Assembly: GCF_010894405.1 (NCBI RefSeq)
Contig: NZ_JAAIYA010000040.1
Span: forward strand, 1-64,000
Reading direction: 5' to 3'
Source of the DNA: Pyxidicoccus caerfyrddinensis
Lineage (GTDB): Bacteria; Myxococcota; Myxococcia; Myxococcales; Myxococcaceae
Length of the DNA stretch: 64,000 nucleotides
In this document: positions 23,974-33,178 of the stretch, in pieces
How positions within the stretch are numbered: the stretch's first letter is position 1
Layout: each line of letters opens with the position of its first letter
Made by a program: the position numbers and the translations under genes
Notes under the pieces: model-generated
Databases searched by the model: none
What the model saw: the letters and a program-made list of their open reading frames with translations, nothing else
Told to the model about the DNA's origin: nothing

Positions 23974-26868
23974 TCAACGCTTCGCGTCGCCCTTGCGACG
24001 GTGCGCACGCCGAAGCTGAACAATCAGCCCGAGCAACAGGCCGATACCGGAGCCCGTTCCCCCTCCAGCCCCACAGCCGCAGCCCGAGTCGCCGAGCGGA
24101 TAGTAGAACTGCGGCAGCTCCTCCAGGACGACGGGCTGAGGAGGCGGCGGAGGAGGCGGTGGTGGCGGCGGCGCGGGCGGATGCGGGTCCACCCCACGCG
24201 CGGCCACGCAGGCGGTGAGCAGGCCAGGGCCCGCACCGCCCGGGTCCTCGGCGGGCGGCGGAGGCAGCTGCGTGAGCACCCCCACGTGCAGCAGGAATGC
24301 GGAGAGCAGCTGCGCGCGCCGCGCCGGACTGACGATGCCCTCGAAGGGCACGCCCAGGAGCAGCACCTGCCCGCCCGGAGTGGAGGACACGCCCGCCACC
24401 AGGTCCGTCCCCAGGTAGCGCAGCACCGCCGCGCCACCCGACGCGGGGGTGAGCACGTCCGTCACGCCCACCGGGTAGGCCCCGTGCGTCCCGTCATCCA
24501 GGAGCGCCGCGGGCAGGCCCGAGAGCCAGCCGCCCGCCAGCCCCTCCACCGCGAGCGGCGCCGAGCCAGTGCCCAGCGACGCGCGGAGGATGTCCGCGAG
24601 GAAGGCCTGGTCCTGCGCTCCTCCCGCCGCGAGAGCGGACGCCACCTGGCTGCCGGACAACATCAGACTTCCCCCGCCGGTAACGAAGGCGCGCAGCGCG
24701 TCCTGCTCCTGGCGCGTGGGCCTCGCCCCGTCCTCGCCGCCCCGGCCGGTGAACCAGTCCACCACCGTGTACGGGGCCGTCAGTGAGATGAGGCCCGCCT
24801 TCAGCGCCGCGCTCGTGGCGCTGTCGAACGCCGTGCTCGCATACGCCAGCGCCTCGCCGTGACGGCGCACGTAGGTGCCGTCGTTCATCGCCTCCACCAG
24901 CAGGCGCACCGGGGCCTGCAGGTCATAGGCATCCAGCGCCTCGGCACAGACCTGCGACGAGTCCAGCCGCTCGAAGGCGTTGACGAGCAGCACGGGCGCC
25001 TGGGCCCCTGTCGGCGTGCGCACGCCGACGGTGGCGGACGGGAAGCCCTCCCCGCCCGCGCTCACCGCCGCCACGCGGAAGTAGCGCACGGTGCCCGGCG
25101 CCAGCGTGGTGGTGAAGGAGGTGCCCGTCACCTCGGCGCCGTCGTCCCAGCCGAGGCCGTCCGCGCTCTGGTAGACGCGGTAGCCGGTGGGCGCGTCGTG
25201 GCCCTCCTCGTCGGGGTTGGCGGCGGGGGCCGCCCAGCGCACCTCCACCGCACCCGCCGCGCCGTTGCTCGCGGCGACGGCACCGGGGACTTCCGGCGGC
25301 AGCCGCACCGGCTGGCCGTCCCTCGCGGCGAAGTACTTGATGAGGCCCTGGAGGATGGCGCGCGCGGCGACGCGGCGGAAGGCCGGCTCCTTCAGCCGGT
25401 TCGAGTCGGTGATGTTGTCGTGGTACGCCATCTCCAGCAGCACGGACGGCATCTCCGGGTTGTGCGTGGGATTGACCTCGCCCAGGTTGGCCGAGCGCAG
25501 GCTGCGCACCCGCCAGTTGGGGTCCACCTCGCGCTTGAAGTCCTTCCCGATTTCATCCAGCAGCGCGCGGGCCATGACGTCGCTGCCGGCCACGCCGGTG
25601 AAGTTGAGCGTGCCGTCCACCGGGTTGGGCCCGTACACGTAGCCCTCCGTGCCCGTCACGGTGCCGGTGGTGCCGGCGTTGGTGTGCCACGCCAGGTACA
25701 CCGCGTCCTCGCCCTCCTCGTGCAGCCACGCGGCGAAGCGCGGGCGCGCGGTGACGTCCGCGTTGCGCTCGTTGGTCAGCGCGTTGGCCCCGGTGGGCGC
25801 GTACACGGAGGCCGGCGCGCCGCTGAACTGCACGTGGTAGCGCGCGGCCTCCTCGTAGCGGGGCCTGTCGAGGGCGGCCACCTCGGCGTCGCCGATGAGG
25901 CCGCGGCCACCGCCGAAGCGCACCGCGTCCAGCGACACCGTGCCGCCCTCCGCCGTGTCGTTCATCGCCACCACCGACGCGGCCTCCGGGTGCCGGCCCG
26001 CCTTGAAGTAGAAGCGGCCCAGCAGCACCCACGTGCCGCCGTGGCGCCGCTGGTTGACGCGGAAGTGGCTCTCCCCGCCCGCGTGCTTCACCACGTAGTG
26101 CGCGTCCGTCGCCCGCGCCGGGTCCGAGCCGTAGGAGACGTAGACATGGTAGTTGCCGTCCGCCGGGACGTCCGGCGCCCACGTCGCGCTCGCGGTGGCG
26201 GTGCGCGCGGTGGACATGACGCGCGTGGTGCCCAGCGTGAAGGGCTCCACCGCGTTGCCCATGGGCAGGGGCGGCGTGCCCCACCCCTTCTGCGTGGAGT
26301 CCTGGAAGAGGGCCGCCTCCCCCGTCTCGGTGTAGCCCTCCTGCCCCGCGTCGAGCAGGGCCATGCGCGAGTTGAGGTCCGGCTCGCGCACCGGCACCAC
26401 CGTGGCCCCCGCCCCCGTCAGCATGGGCAGCAGGTACTGGTTCAGCACCTCGGCGGAGATGAGGTCCTCCACCACCGCCCAGGTGTTGGGCCGCTGCGTG
26501 GCCCACCTGTCTAGCGGGGCGCTCCGGTAGAAGCCGTGGCCGGGACTCAGGTACACCACCTTCCCGGACAGCGCCCCACCGCGCACGCGCGTCTGCGGCA
26601 CGCCGGAGAGCGCCGAGCGCACCACCCCACCCCGCTCCTCGCGCCGCACCACCGGTGGCTCCGACGCGGACCACCGGCGCGACTCGTGGGCCCGGGGGCC
26701 GGGCGCCGGGAGGTACTCGACGCCGGGCGGCTCCAGGCCACAGGCCCCCTCGTCGAGGAGCGCGTCGGGAGCCGGGCTTTCGGCCCGGGCCAGGGGGGCA
26801 GTCAACAGCAGGGCCAGGGCCGCGCACCCCACGCGCGCCCGGTAACGGTAGTAGGAAGCGGATTTCAC
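23974..26868 (-). CDS. Secreted N-acetylmuramoyl-L-alanine amidase with golvesin-like, FN3 and MYXO-CTERM parts
   Basis: After a signal peptide, an Amidase_3-type zinc amidase begins with VVYLSPGHG (H is a metal ligand). It continues in AVYLAWHTNAG and VLLEMAYHDN. The catalytic domain is interrupted by a golvesin-C-terminal-like beta domain (YHVYVSYGSD, TWVLLGRFYF, VSLDAVRFGG). An FN3 domain (GYRVYQSADG) and a domain of unknown function follow. A poly-Pro stretch leads to a MYXO-CTERM tail: SGCGCGAG, a hydrophobic helix and RRAHRRK. So it is exported and sorted to the surface. GTG 26868 (964 residues) is chosen; TTG 26904 is an alternative. Confidence 0.82.
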   Translation of the reverse strand: MKSASYYRYRARVGCAALALLLTAPLARAESPAPDALLDEGACGLEPPGVEYLPAPGPRAHESRRWSASEPPVVRREERGGVVRSALSGVPQTRVRGGALSGKVVYLSPGHGFYRSAPLDRWATQRPNTWAVVEDLISAEVLNQYLLPMLTGAGATVVPVREPDLNSRMALLDAGQEGYTETGEAALFQDSTQKGWGTPPLPMGNAVEPFTLGTTRVMSTARTATASATWAPDVPADGNYHVYVSYGSDPARATDAHYVVKHAGGESHFRVNQRRHGGTWVLLGRFYFKAGRHPEAASVVAMNDTAEGGTVSLDAVRFGGGRGLIGDAEVAALDRPRYEEAARYHVQFSGAPASVYAPTGANALTNERNADVTARPRFAAWLHEEGEDAVYLAWHTNAGTTGTVTGTEGYVYGPNPVDGTLNFTGVAGSDVMARALLDEIGKDFKREVDPNWRVRSLRSANLGEVNPTHNPEMPSVLLEMAYHDNITDSNRLKEPAFRRVAARAILQGLIKYFAARDGQPVRLPPEVPGAVAASNGAAGAVEVRWAAPAANPDEEGHDAPTGYRVYQSADGLGWDDGAEVTGTSFTTTLAPGTVRYFRVAAVSAGGEGFPSATVGVRTPTGAQAPVLLVNAFERLDSSQVCAEALDAYDLQAPVRLLVEAMNDGTYVRRHGEALAYASTAFDSATSAALKAGLISLTAPYTVVDWFTGRGGEDGARPTRQEQDALRAFVTGGGSLMLSGSQVASALAAGGAQDQAFLADILRASLGTGSAPLAVEGLAGGWLSGLPAALLDDGTHGAYPVGVTDVLTPASGGAAVLRYLGTDLVAGVSSTPGGQVLLLGVPFEGIVSPARRAQLLSAFLLHVGVLTQLPPPPAEDPGGAGPGLLTACVAARGVDPHPPAPPPPPPPPPPPQPVVLEELPQFYYPLGDSGCGCGAGGGTGSGIGLLLGLIVQLRRAHRRKGDAKR

Positions 26869-26946
26869 GGGGTCAGACCATACCCCTTCAACCCCGAGCG
26901 GCAACCGGACCCGTGGGTGCTAGGGTGCGCGCCCCTTCAATCTCCG

Positions 26947-27642
26947 ATGAACGTTCCTGTCCGGCCACCCTCTGCCTTCCCTCCCCGTCGGGGCTCGGGG
27001 CTGTTCGCCTCGTTCGGCCACGCGTGGGCGGGCCTCATCCACACCGTCGTCCACCAGCGCAACATGCGCGTCCACCTCATCTCGGGCGTGCTGGTGGGAC
27101 TGGTGGGCAGCGGCATTCCGCTGGGCCTCGCGGAGAAGGTGACGCTCATCTTCTGCGTCCTCCTCATCTTCTTCGCGGAAATCCTCAACAGCGCCCTGGA
27201 GCACCTGGTGGACCTGGCCGTCCAGCAGTTCGACGAGAAGGCCCGCCTCGCCAAGGACGCGGCCGCCGCGGGCGTGCTGGTGCTGGCGCTGGGCACGGTG
27301 GTCATCTTCGCCGCCATCCTCGTGAGCAACTGGGAGACGGTCCGCACCAGCACCGACGCCATCGTCCGGCAGGTGAAGCTCGGACTGCCGCTCACCGCCT
27401 GCGTCATCGCCCTGGTGCTACCGCACCGCCGCCCCGTCGCGGTGGACGTGGCCGCCTTCGTGGGCGCCTTCGTGCTGCTGGCACTGCTGGCGCTGGGGAC
27501 GGCCAGCATGGTCTTCAGCGCGCTGACGGGAGGACTGATTGTCGTGGCCGGCGCGGCTGCGTACCAGCGGAGGCGGGAGCAGCGCTCCTCGGCCTCCGTG
27601 ACGACTGATTCGCCGGTCAGCGGAAACAAAAAAACCGGCTGA
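26947..27642 (+). CDS. Diacylglycerol kinase (DgkA)-like membrane protein with extra C-terminal helices
   Basis: Residues 18-130 match DgkA-type lipid kinases: FGHAWAGL, RVHLISGVLVG, FFAEILNSALEHLVDL (E78, N81, E85) and ARLAKDAAAAGVLV. The family phosphorylates diacylglycerol or undecaprenol at the inner membrane. At 231 residues it is about 100 longer than normal DgkA. The extension has about three further hydrophobic helices (148-158, 166-188, 193-205) that I do not recognise. The start ATG is at 26947. The gene diverges from the amidase, which suggests a link with the cell envelope. Confidence 0.75.
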   Translation: MNVPVRPPSAFPPRRGSGLFASFGHAWAGLIHTVVHQRNMRVHLISGVLVGLVGSGIPLGLAEKVTLIFCVLLIFFAEILNSALEHLVDLAVQQFDEKARLAKDAAAAGVLVLALGTVVIFAAILVSNWETVRTSTDAIVRQVKLGLPLTACVIALVLPHRRPVAVDVAAFVGAFVLLALLALGTASMVFSALTGGLIVVAGAAAYQRRREQRSSASVTTDSPVSGNKKTG

Positions 27643-27650
27643 CGCCGGTT
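27624..27650 (-). terminator. Terminator of the 67-residue protein gene
   Basis: AACCGGC and GCCGGTT pair around TGAC. On the minus strand the stem is followed by seven T and lies about 85 bases after the stop of the small minus-strand gene. The loop contains the stop codon of the DgkA-like gene, so the hairpin serves two convergent genes. Confidence 0.75.
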
Positions 27651-27735
27651 CCGTACTGCCTCCGCGCGGGCGGGAGCCCCGAATCCAGTCCGGAGCCCGC
27701 GCGCCCGCGGGGTCGATGGTCCGAAGACTAATTGC

Positions 27736-27939
27736 TCAGGCGCGCTGGCGCCACTCGGAGCCCTGCTCCTGTGTTGGCTGGACGGCAACGGGCTTGTCGC
27801 CTTCCTTGAGGTCCGCGGTCACCAGGTCGAGCAGCTCCGTGGCGATGCCGATGACCTGGTGCGGCGTGTAGCCGCTCGCGCGCAGTTGGTTGAAGAAGGT
27901 GCGCGCCAGGATACGGGTGCCCTTTTGGTCGGTGCTCAC
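27736..27939 (-). CDS. Small conserved-type protein of unknown function (67 residues)
   Basis: GTG at 27939 follows GGAGG at ideal spacing (GGAGGCAATCACT), which decides the start. The longer frame above it has no coding character. The product is soluble and mainly helical: ILARTFFNQLRASGYTPHQV and then IATELLDLVTADLKEG, followed by a Gln-rich polar tail. There is no signal peptide or known motif. The shape suggests a small helical regulator or adaptor. A perfect inverted repeat lies 37 bases upstream. Confidence 0.65.
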   Translation of the reverse strand: MSTDQKGTRILARTFFNQLRASGYTPHQVIGIATELLDLVTADLKEGDKPVAVQPTQEQGSEWRQRA

Positions 27940-28260
27940 AGTGATTGCCTCCAGAAAGCGGCGAAGAGAGGGGGTCGCCGCATAAGCATGCGGCGTCAAC
28001 ACTTCAACCCCCGTGCCAGACGTTCTCTTCCGAACGGATTCCCCAGCGTTTCCCAGGGGTTGAAGGAAACCAGCGCCCGGCATGGGCTCCCGGAGGGTGC
28101 GAAGACTGTTACGCACCTGTCGTCGGCACGGGGGGATGGCGGAGGGGGGTGCATCAGCGGGTTCGCACCCGCGAGGGCCCCACGAGGCTCCGTGGTTTCA
28201 AGTGCTTGCAATCTTTCATGGGTGCGGAGAGATACGCGCCCCCACCAGGAGCGAATGGCA
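27940..28260. other. Divergent intergenic region
   Basis: About 320 bases separate the small minus-strand gene from the FAD oxidoreductase. No credible gene is seen. It carries the inverted repeat at 27976-27995 and two weaker repeats: GTGCG/CGCAC near 28098-28117 and GGGTGC/GCACCC near 28149-28172. Promoters for both genes should lie here. Confidence 0.4.
27976..27995. promoter_or_regulatory. Inverted repeat upstream of the 67-residue protein gene
   Basis: CGCCGCAT and ATGCGGCG are perfect arms around AAGC. On the minus strand the repeat overlaps a TTGACG hexamer that could be a -35 element, but I see no good -10. It could be an operator or a leader hairpin. Confidence 0.35.
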
Positions 28261-29856
28261 ATGGCGTATCGGGTGAACAACATCGGGCTGTGGCTGGACG
28301 AGCCGGAGGAGCTGCTCGGCCAGCGCGCCGCGGAGAAGCTCGGGGTCACCCGCTCCGACCTCGCCTCCGTGCGCGTGGTGCGCTCGGTGCTGGACGCGCG
28401 CAAGAAGGGCAGCCCCCGCTACATCTACACGCTGGAGGTGGAGCTGGCGCCCGGCCGCAAGCCCGGCCGCCTGCCCCCGGACGTGGGCGAGGCCCCGCCG
28501 CCTCCGGACGTCCTGCCCCCGGTGAAGGCGCCGGAGCGCTGGCCGATCATCATCGGCACCGGGCCCGCGGGGCTGTTCGCCGCCCTGGGCCTGCTGGAGC
28601 GCGGCGTGCGCAGCATCCTCCTGGAGCGCGGCCGCGAGGTGGTGACGCGCCGCAAGGACGTGGCGAAGCTGATGCGCGACGGCTCTCTGGACCCGGAGAG
28701 CAACATGAACTTCGGCGAGGGCGGCGCCGGCGCGTACACGGACGGCAAGCTGTCCACGCGCATCAACCACCCCATGGTGCGCAAGGTCATCGAAGCCTTC
28801 GCGAAGTACGGCGCGCCGGACCACATCCTCATCGAGGGCAAGCCGCACATCGGCTCGGACCTGCTGCCGGGCGCGGTGGCGAAGCTGCGCGAGGAGCTCA
28901 TCGCGGGCGGGTGCGAGGTGCACTTCGAGCAGCGGGTGGAGGACCTCCTCTACCGCGACGGGCGCGTGGCGGGCGTGAAGCTGGCCGACGGGCGCACCCT
29001 GGAGAGCGACCGCGTCATCCTCGCCCCGGGCAACTCCGCGCGTGAGCTGTACGAGCGCTTCGCCGCCGACGGCCAGGTCAGCGTGGAGGCCAAGCCCTTC
29101 GCGCTCGGCTTCCGCGCCGAGCATCCGCAGGCGCTCATCAACAGCATCCAATACGGCAGCGCCGCCAAGAATCCCAAGCTGCCTCCGGCCGACTACAAGC
29201 TGGCGGAGAACCTGGACGTGGACGGCGAGGTGCGCGGCGTCTACTCGTTCTGCATGTGCCCCGGTGGAATCGTCGTGCCCACGCCGACGCAGGACGGCCT
29301 GCAGTGCACCAATGGCATGAGCAACTCGCGCCGCAACGCGAAGTACGCCAACGCCGGCATCGTCGTCTCCGTGTCGGTGGCGGACTTCGAGCGCGAGGGC
29401 TTCCGCGGACCGCTGGCGGGCCTGGAGTTCCAGCGCCACTGGGAGTCCAAGGCGTATGAGCTGGGCGGAGGGCGCTTCTACGCTCCGGCACAGACGATTC
29501 CGGACTACCTGGCCGGGCGCGTGAAGAAGGACCCGGGCGGCACCAGCTACCGGCCGGGACTGGCGCACACGGACCTGAACCGCCTCTTCCCGGAGCGGCT
29601 CACCGAGTCCATCAAGCAGGCCTTGCGCACCTTCGAGCGGAAGATGCGCGGCTTCATCAGCGAGGAGGGCAAGCTCATCGGCATCGAGAGCCGGACCTCG
29701 TCGCCCGTGCGGATTACGCGCGGGGAAGATTTGCAGTCGGTGTCCCTGAAGGGGCTGTATCCGGCGGGCGAGGGGTGTGGTTACGCGGGCGGCATCGTAT
29801 CGTCCGCCATTGATGGTCTGCGCGTCGCTGAGCAGATTGCCACCGAGCTGTCCTGA
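28261..29856 (+). CDS. NAD(P)/FAD-dependent oxidoreductase (COG2509-type dehydrogenase)
   Basis: The 531-residue flavoprotein has an N-terminal region of about 85 residues (RVNNIGLWLDEPEE), then a Rossmann FAD-binding start IIIGTGPAGLFAALGLLERG. It also has RDGSLDPESNMNFGEGGAGA and VSVADFEREGF, and ends with LYPAGEGCGYAGGIVSSA, a hallmark of this uncharacterised dehydrogenase family. Its substrate is unknown. AGGAG about nine bases before ATG 28261 supports this start; ATG 28255 is also in frame. It is followed 26 bases later by a small membrane protein gene. Confidence 0.85.
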   Translation: MAYRVNNIGLWLDEPEELLGQRAAEKLGVTRSDLASVRVVRSVLDARKKGSPRYIYTLEVELAPGRKPGRLPPDVGEAPPPPDVLPPVKAPERWPIIIGTGPAGLFAALGLLERGVRSILLERGREVVTRRKDVAKLMRDGSLDPESNMNFGEGGAGAYTDGKLSTRINHPMVRKVIEAFAKYGAPDHILIEGKPHIGSDLLPGAVAKLREELIAGGCEVHFEQRVEDLLYRDGRVAGVKLADGRTLESDRVILAPGNSARELYERFAADGQVSVEAKPFALGFRAEHPQALINSIQYGSAAKNPKLPPADYKLAENLDVDGEVRGVYSFCMCPGGIVVPTPTQDGLQCTNGMSNSRRNAKYANAGIVVSVSVADFEREGFRGPLAGLEFQRHWESKAYELGGGRFYAPAQTIPDYLAGRVKKDPGGTSYRPGLAHTDLNRLFPERLTESIKQALRTFERKMRGFISEEGKLIGIESRTSSPVRITRGEDLQSVSLKGLYPAGEGCGYAGGIVSSAIDGLRVAEQIATELS

Positions 29857-29882
29857 GCGGACGGCCCGGTAGGAGGGTCCCC

Positions 29883-30251
29883 ATGCGCTACGTGGTACGC
29901 ACGCCGGACGGTGAGCTGGTCTACCCCAGCCTTCTCGACGTCGAGCAGGCCTACCTCCAGGGGCTGGTGGACCCGGAGGACGAGGTTCGTGCGGAGGACT
30001 CGTCGAAGTGGCGCAAGGCGGGCAGCCTCCCGACGCTCGCCCAGGCGCGCCGCGCGTCTTCCGGGGCCGCCCAGCGGGGGCAGGCGTTGATGGTCCTGGG
30101 CGTGGTGCTGCTGGGGGGGCTGGCCCTGTCGTTGCTGTTCCGCGACAGCTGGAACCTGCGCCTGCTGGGCATCGTCCTCGCGCTGATGGCCAGCTTCATC
30201 CTCACCCGGGTGACGTTCAAGGCGTTCAAGCGCCCGTCATCCGGGGCCTGA
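29883..30251 (+). CDS. Small membrane protein with GYF_2-like N-terminus
   Basis: The 122-residue product begins with a soluble domain (RYVVRTPDGELVYPSLLDVEQAYLQG, DEVRAEDSSKWRKAG). This resembles the GYF_2/DUF4339 module, which reads out flow from a displayed input but has no known enzyme role. Two transmembrane helices follow (about 69-85 and 90-110), with a basic C-terminus. The spacing of 26 bases from the oxidoreductase suggests one transcript. Function unknown. Confidence 0.65.
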   Translation: MRYVVRTPDGELVYPSLLDVEQAYLQGLVDPEDEVRAEDSSKWRKAGSLPTLAQARRASSGAAQRGQALMVLGVVLLGGLALSLLFRDSWNLRLLGIVLALMASFILTRVTFKAFKRPSSGA

Positions 30252-30414
30252 TTCCGGCGGCTGGGTCCGGCCGGTTCGCTCCCTCCCCTGCCTGCCCTGC
30301 CGCGCGGCGTCCCGGCGCTCGCCGCAAGCTGGCGACCGACGGCGCATGTTCTCCCCTGGGAGGACGCCCGTGGGCACCGGTGCCCGCGGGGAACCGAGAG
30401 AGGGAGGACACACC

Positions 30415-31554
30415 TTGCTCAGCACCTATCTGTCCCGGGACGCCGCACGCCGGCTCCGCCACGGTGCCCCCTGGCTTCGCCGGGAGGACATCGTCTCGAT
30501 GGAGGGAACGCCGCAGCCCGGGGAGCCCGTACAGCTCCGGGACGAGGATGGCTCGGTGCTGGGTCTGGGCGACGTGGACCTGGAGTCCTCGTACGCGGTG
30601 CGACGACTGGGCCAGCCGGACGAGGCCGTGGAGGGACTCGTCCCCCGCCACCTGCGTCACGCCTTCGAGCGGCGCGGCCGGCTGGTGGACGACCCGCGCT
30701 TCTGCCGCGTCGTCAACGATGATGGGGACGGACTGCCCGGCCTCATCGTGGACCGGTACGACACCCACTTCGTGGTGCAGACCTTCACCCGCGCCATGGA
30801 CGCGCGGCATTCGGAAATCACCCGCGCGCTGGTGGAGGTGACGGGCGCCGGCTCGGTGCTGCTGCGCAACGACTCGCCCCGGCGCAAGGCGCTGGGGCTG
30901 CCCACGCAGCGGGCCCACGTCCTCTACGGCACCCCGCCCCGCTGGTGCCGGCTGCTGGAGCTGGGCGCGCGCTTCACCGTGGACCTCACCTACGGGCTGG
31001 GCACCGGCTACCACTATGACCAGCGTGAGCTGCGCCGCTTCGTGGCGCGCATGGCCAACGGCGGCCGGGTGCTGGACGCGTGCTGCAACGTGGGTGGCCT
31101 CTTCGTCCACGCGGGCCTGCATGGGGCGCGGCAGATTCTCGCCTTCGACCGGAGCACGGACGCGGCGGACCTGGCCCGGGAGAACGCCGAGGCCAATGGC
31201 CTGCTGGGCCGGGCCACGGTGGACACGGGCCAGCCCCTCCAGGTGCTCAGGGCGCTCCGCGACACCTTCGACCTGGTCCTCCTGGACACACCCGGAGTGA
31301 CGTCCGAGGACGAGTTCGTGGAGCAGCTGCGCCACGCCCTGCGGCGCACCCGGCACGGCGGGAAGCTGCTGGTGGTCGGCTACCACCCGCCGCTGGCCCT
31401 GGGCGGCTTCGACGAGCTGGTGGCCACCGCCTGCGAGGCGGAGGCCCGCATCGGCACCCGGCTGGTCCGCCTGGGCCTGCCCCCGGACCACCCCACGCTG
31501 GTCGGCTCCCCCGGGTCCGACTACCTCGATGCCCTGGCCCTGGAAGTCAGCTGA
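30415..31554 (+). CDS. RlmI-like class I SAM-dependent rRNA methyltransferase
   Basis: This 379-residue protein has an N-terminal PUA-like RNA-binding region (ARRLRHGAPWLRREDI), an EEHEAD-like middle (FCRVVNDDGDGLPGLIVDRYD) and a C-terminal Rossmann methyltransferase. In the latter, VLDACCNVGGLFVHA binds SAM and VLLDTPG is motif IV. RlmI methylates C1962 of 23S rRNA. The usual DPP of motif IV is replaced by DTPG, so the target may differ. TTG at 30415 with GGGAGGA six bases upstream is the best start; the in-frame ATG at 30346 adds non-conserved residues. Confidence 0.75.
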   Translation: MLSTYLSRDAARRLRHGAPWLRREDIVSMEGTPQPGEPVQLRDEDGSVLGLGDVDLESSYAVRRLGQPDEAVEGLVPRHLRHAFERRGRLVDDPRFCRVVNDDGDGLPGLIVDRYDTHFVVQTFTRAMDARHSEITRALVEVTGAGSVLLRNDSPRRKALGLPTQRAHVLYGTPPRWCRLLELGARFTVDLTYGLGTGYHYDQRELRRFVARMANGGRVLDACCNVGGLFVHAGLHGARQILAFDRSTDAADLARENAEANGLLGRATVDTGQPLQVLRALRDTFDLVLLDTPGVTSEDEFVEQLRHALRRTRHGGKLLVVGYHPPLALGGFDELVATACEAEARIGTRLVRLGLPPDHPTLVGSPGSDYLDALALEVS

Positions 31555-31603
31555 CGCGAGTTCCCCTGGAAGTGCCTTCCTGGTGCTAGTGTCCGCCGCC
31601 GAA

Positions 31604-33163
31604 ATGACCAACGAAAACACGCCCGAGACCGCCACCCCCACCCCGGAGGGTTCCGTGGAGACCGTCCGCAAGGTGTACGCGGCGGACCTGCGCGAGAAGG
31701 ACCGCGTCAACACCGTCTTCCGCGTCACGAAGAAGGAGAAGGTGACCGCGCGCAGTGGCAAGGTGTTCCTCGCCCTGACCCTCGTCGACAAGAGCGGCGA
31801 GGTGGATGCCCGCATCTTCGACAAGGTGGACGCCCTGGAGCCCGCCTTCCAGTCCGGAGACTTCGTGCTGGTGCAGGGAAGCGTCATCAACTTCCACGGC
31901 CGCACCCAGGTCGTCGTCGAGGCCGTGGAGCGCCTGGACCCGGAGCCGCTGGACCCCAAGGAGTTCGAGCCGCCTCCGGCCCCGCCCCCCGAGGAGAAGC
32001 CCGCCGCGGAGGCCAAGGCCCCCGAGGCCCGCGAGCCGCGCGCCGAGAAGGCCGAGAAGGCCGACCGGGGCGAGGCCCGTGCCGCCGCCGAGCAAAAGGA
32101 GGGCAAGGGTGGTGAGGGTGCCCGGGACGGCGCGGGTGGCGCGCGCGCCGCCGGCCTCATCCGGGAGATGGTGTCCGAGCGGGTGAATGACCCGCACGTG
32201 AAGCAGCTGCTGCTGGCCTTCCTGGACGACCCGCAGATTGCCGCGGGCCTGCCGATTGCGCCCGCGGGGAAGGCCGTGCACCACGCGTGGCGCGGAGGGC
32301 TGGCCGAGCACCTGCTGTCGGTGATGCGGCTGACGCTCCGCGTGGCGGACCACTACCCCATGGCGGACCGCGACCTGCTGCTGGCCGGCGCGCTGCTGCA
32401 CGACGTGATGAAGGTGGCGGAGATCTCTCCCGAGAAGGGCTTCGACTACACCGACGAGGGCAAGCTCGTTGGCCACCTGGTGATGACGGCGCAGAAGATT
32501 CGCGAGAAGACGCTGGCCATCCCCGGCTTCCCGCCGCTGCTGGAGCAGCACCTCACGCACCTGGTCCTCGCCCACCACGGCCAGCTCGAGTACGGCAGCC
32601 CCAAGGTGCCGATGACGCTGGAGGCGCACATCGTCCACGCGCTGGACTCGCTGGACTCGCGCATCTCTTCGTGGCTGGAGGCCATGCAGCGCGACCCCAA
32701 CGACAAGTGGACGGACGTGCTGCGCCACTATGACCGGCAGCTGTGGAAGGCCCCCGCGCCCACCTCTCGGGGCCGCGCCCCGGTGGAGGGTGGTGGTGGC
32801 CGCCGCAAGTCGCGCGAGGAGAAGCGCAAGGCCCGGGGCGACAGGCCGCCCCGTGAGCAGGGCGGAGACAAGCCCCAGGGCGGCGCGCCCACCGAGGGTG
32901 CCGCCCCGGCCCCGGCCGAGGCGGGTGCGCAGCCGCAGCGCCCGCCGCGCCGCGAGCGTCCGCCCCGCGAGGAGCGTGCGCGTGAGGAGCGTCCTCCCCG
33001 CGAGGAGCGTCCCCCCCGCGAGGAGCGCCCGCCGCGGCCTCCGCGCGAGGAGCGTCCGCCTCGCGACGCCAACTCCCTGCCCCGCGAGCTGACCTTCAAG
33101 CCCTTCAGCGCGCTGACGTCCGTGGCCCCGGCCAAGGACGGCGAGGGTTCCTCGGAGAGCTGA
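31604..33163 (+). CDS. OB-fold/HD-domain 3'-5' exoribonuclease, YhaM-like
   Basis: The 519-residue protein has an OB-fold nucleic-acid-binding domain (about 22-110, with VNTVFRVTKKE and VDARIFDKVDALEP). An Ala/Glu linker follows, then an HD phosphohydrolase domain (about 185-375; H in HHAWRGGLAEH and HD in GALLHDVMK). YhaM enzymes degrade RNA and nick-bound DNA ends. The last 130 residues are Arg/Pro/Glu-rich, with repeated PPREER units, and are not part of the family. They may bind RNA or partners. The start ATG lacks a clear Shine-Dalgarno. Confidence 0.8.
   Translation: MTNENTPETATPTPEGSVETVRKVYAADLREKDRVNTVFRVTKKEKVTARSGKVFLALTLVDKSGEVDARIFDKVDALEPAFQSGDFVLVQGSVINFHGRTQVVVEAVERLDPEPLDPKEFEPPPAPPPEEKPAAEAKAPEAREPRAEKAEKADRGEARAAAEQKEGKGGEGARDGAGGARAAGLIREMVSERVNDPHVKQLLLAFLDDPQIAAGLPIAPAGKAVHHAWRGGLAEHLLSVMRLTLRVADHYPMADRDLLLAGALLHDVMKVAEISPEKGFDYTDEGKLVGHLVMTAQKIREKTLAIPGFPPLLEQHLTHLVLAHHGQLEYGSPKVPMTLEAHIVHALDSLDSRISSWLEAMQRDPNDKWTDVLRHYDRQLWKAPAPTSRGRAPVEGGGGRRKSREEKRKARGDRPPREQGGDKPQGGAPTEGAAPAPAEAGAQPQRPPRRERPPREERAREERPPREERPPREERPPRPPREERPPRDANSLPRELTFKPFSALTSVAPAKDGEGSSES
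32940..33070 (+). repeat. Tandem PPREER-coding repeats
   Basis: Short imperfect units (core CCGCGCGAGGAGCGTCC) encode about six copies of REERPP within the C-terminal tail of the OB-HD exonuclease. The array is likely to vary in length between strains. Confidence 0.7.
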
Positions 33164-33178
33164 GGGAGCTGAAGGCAC

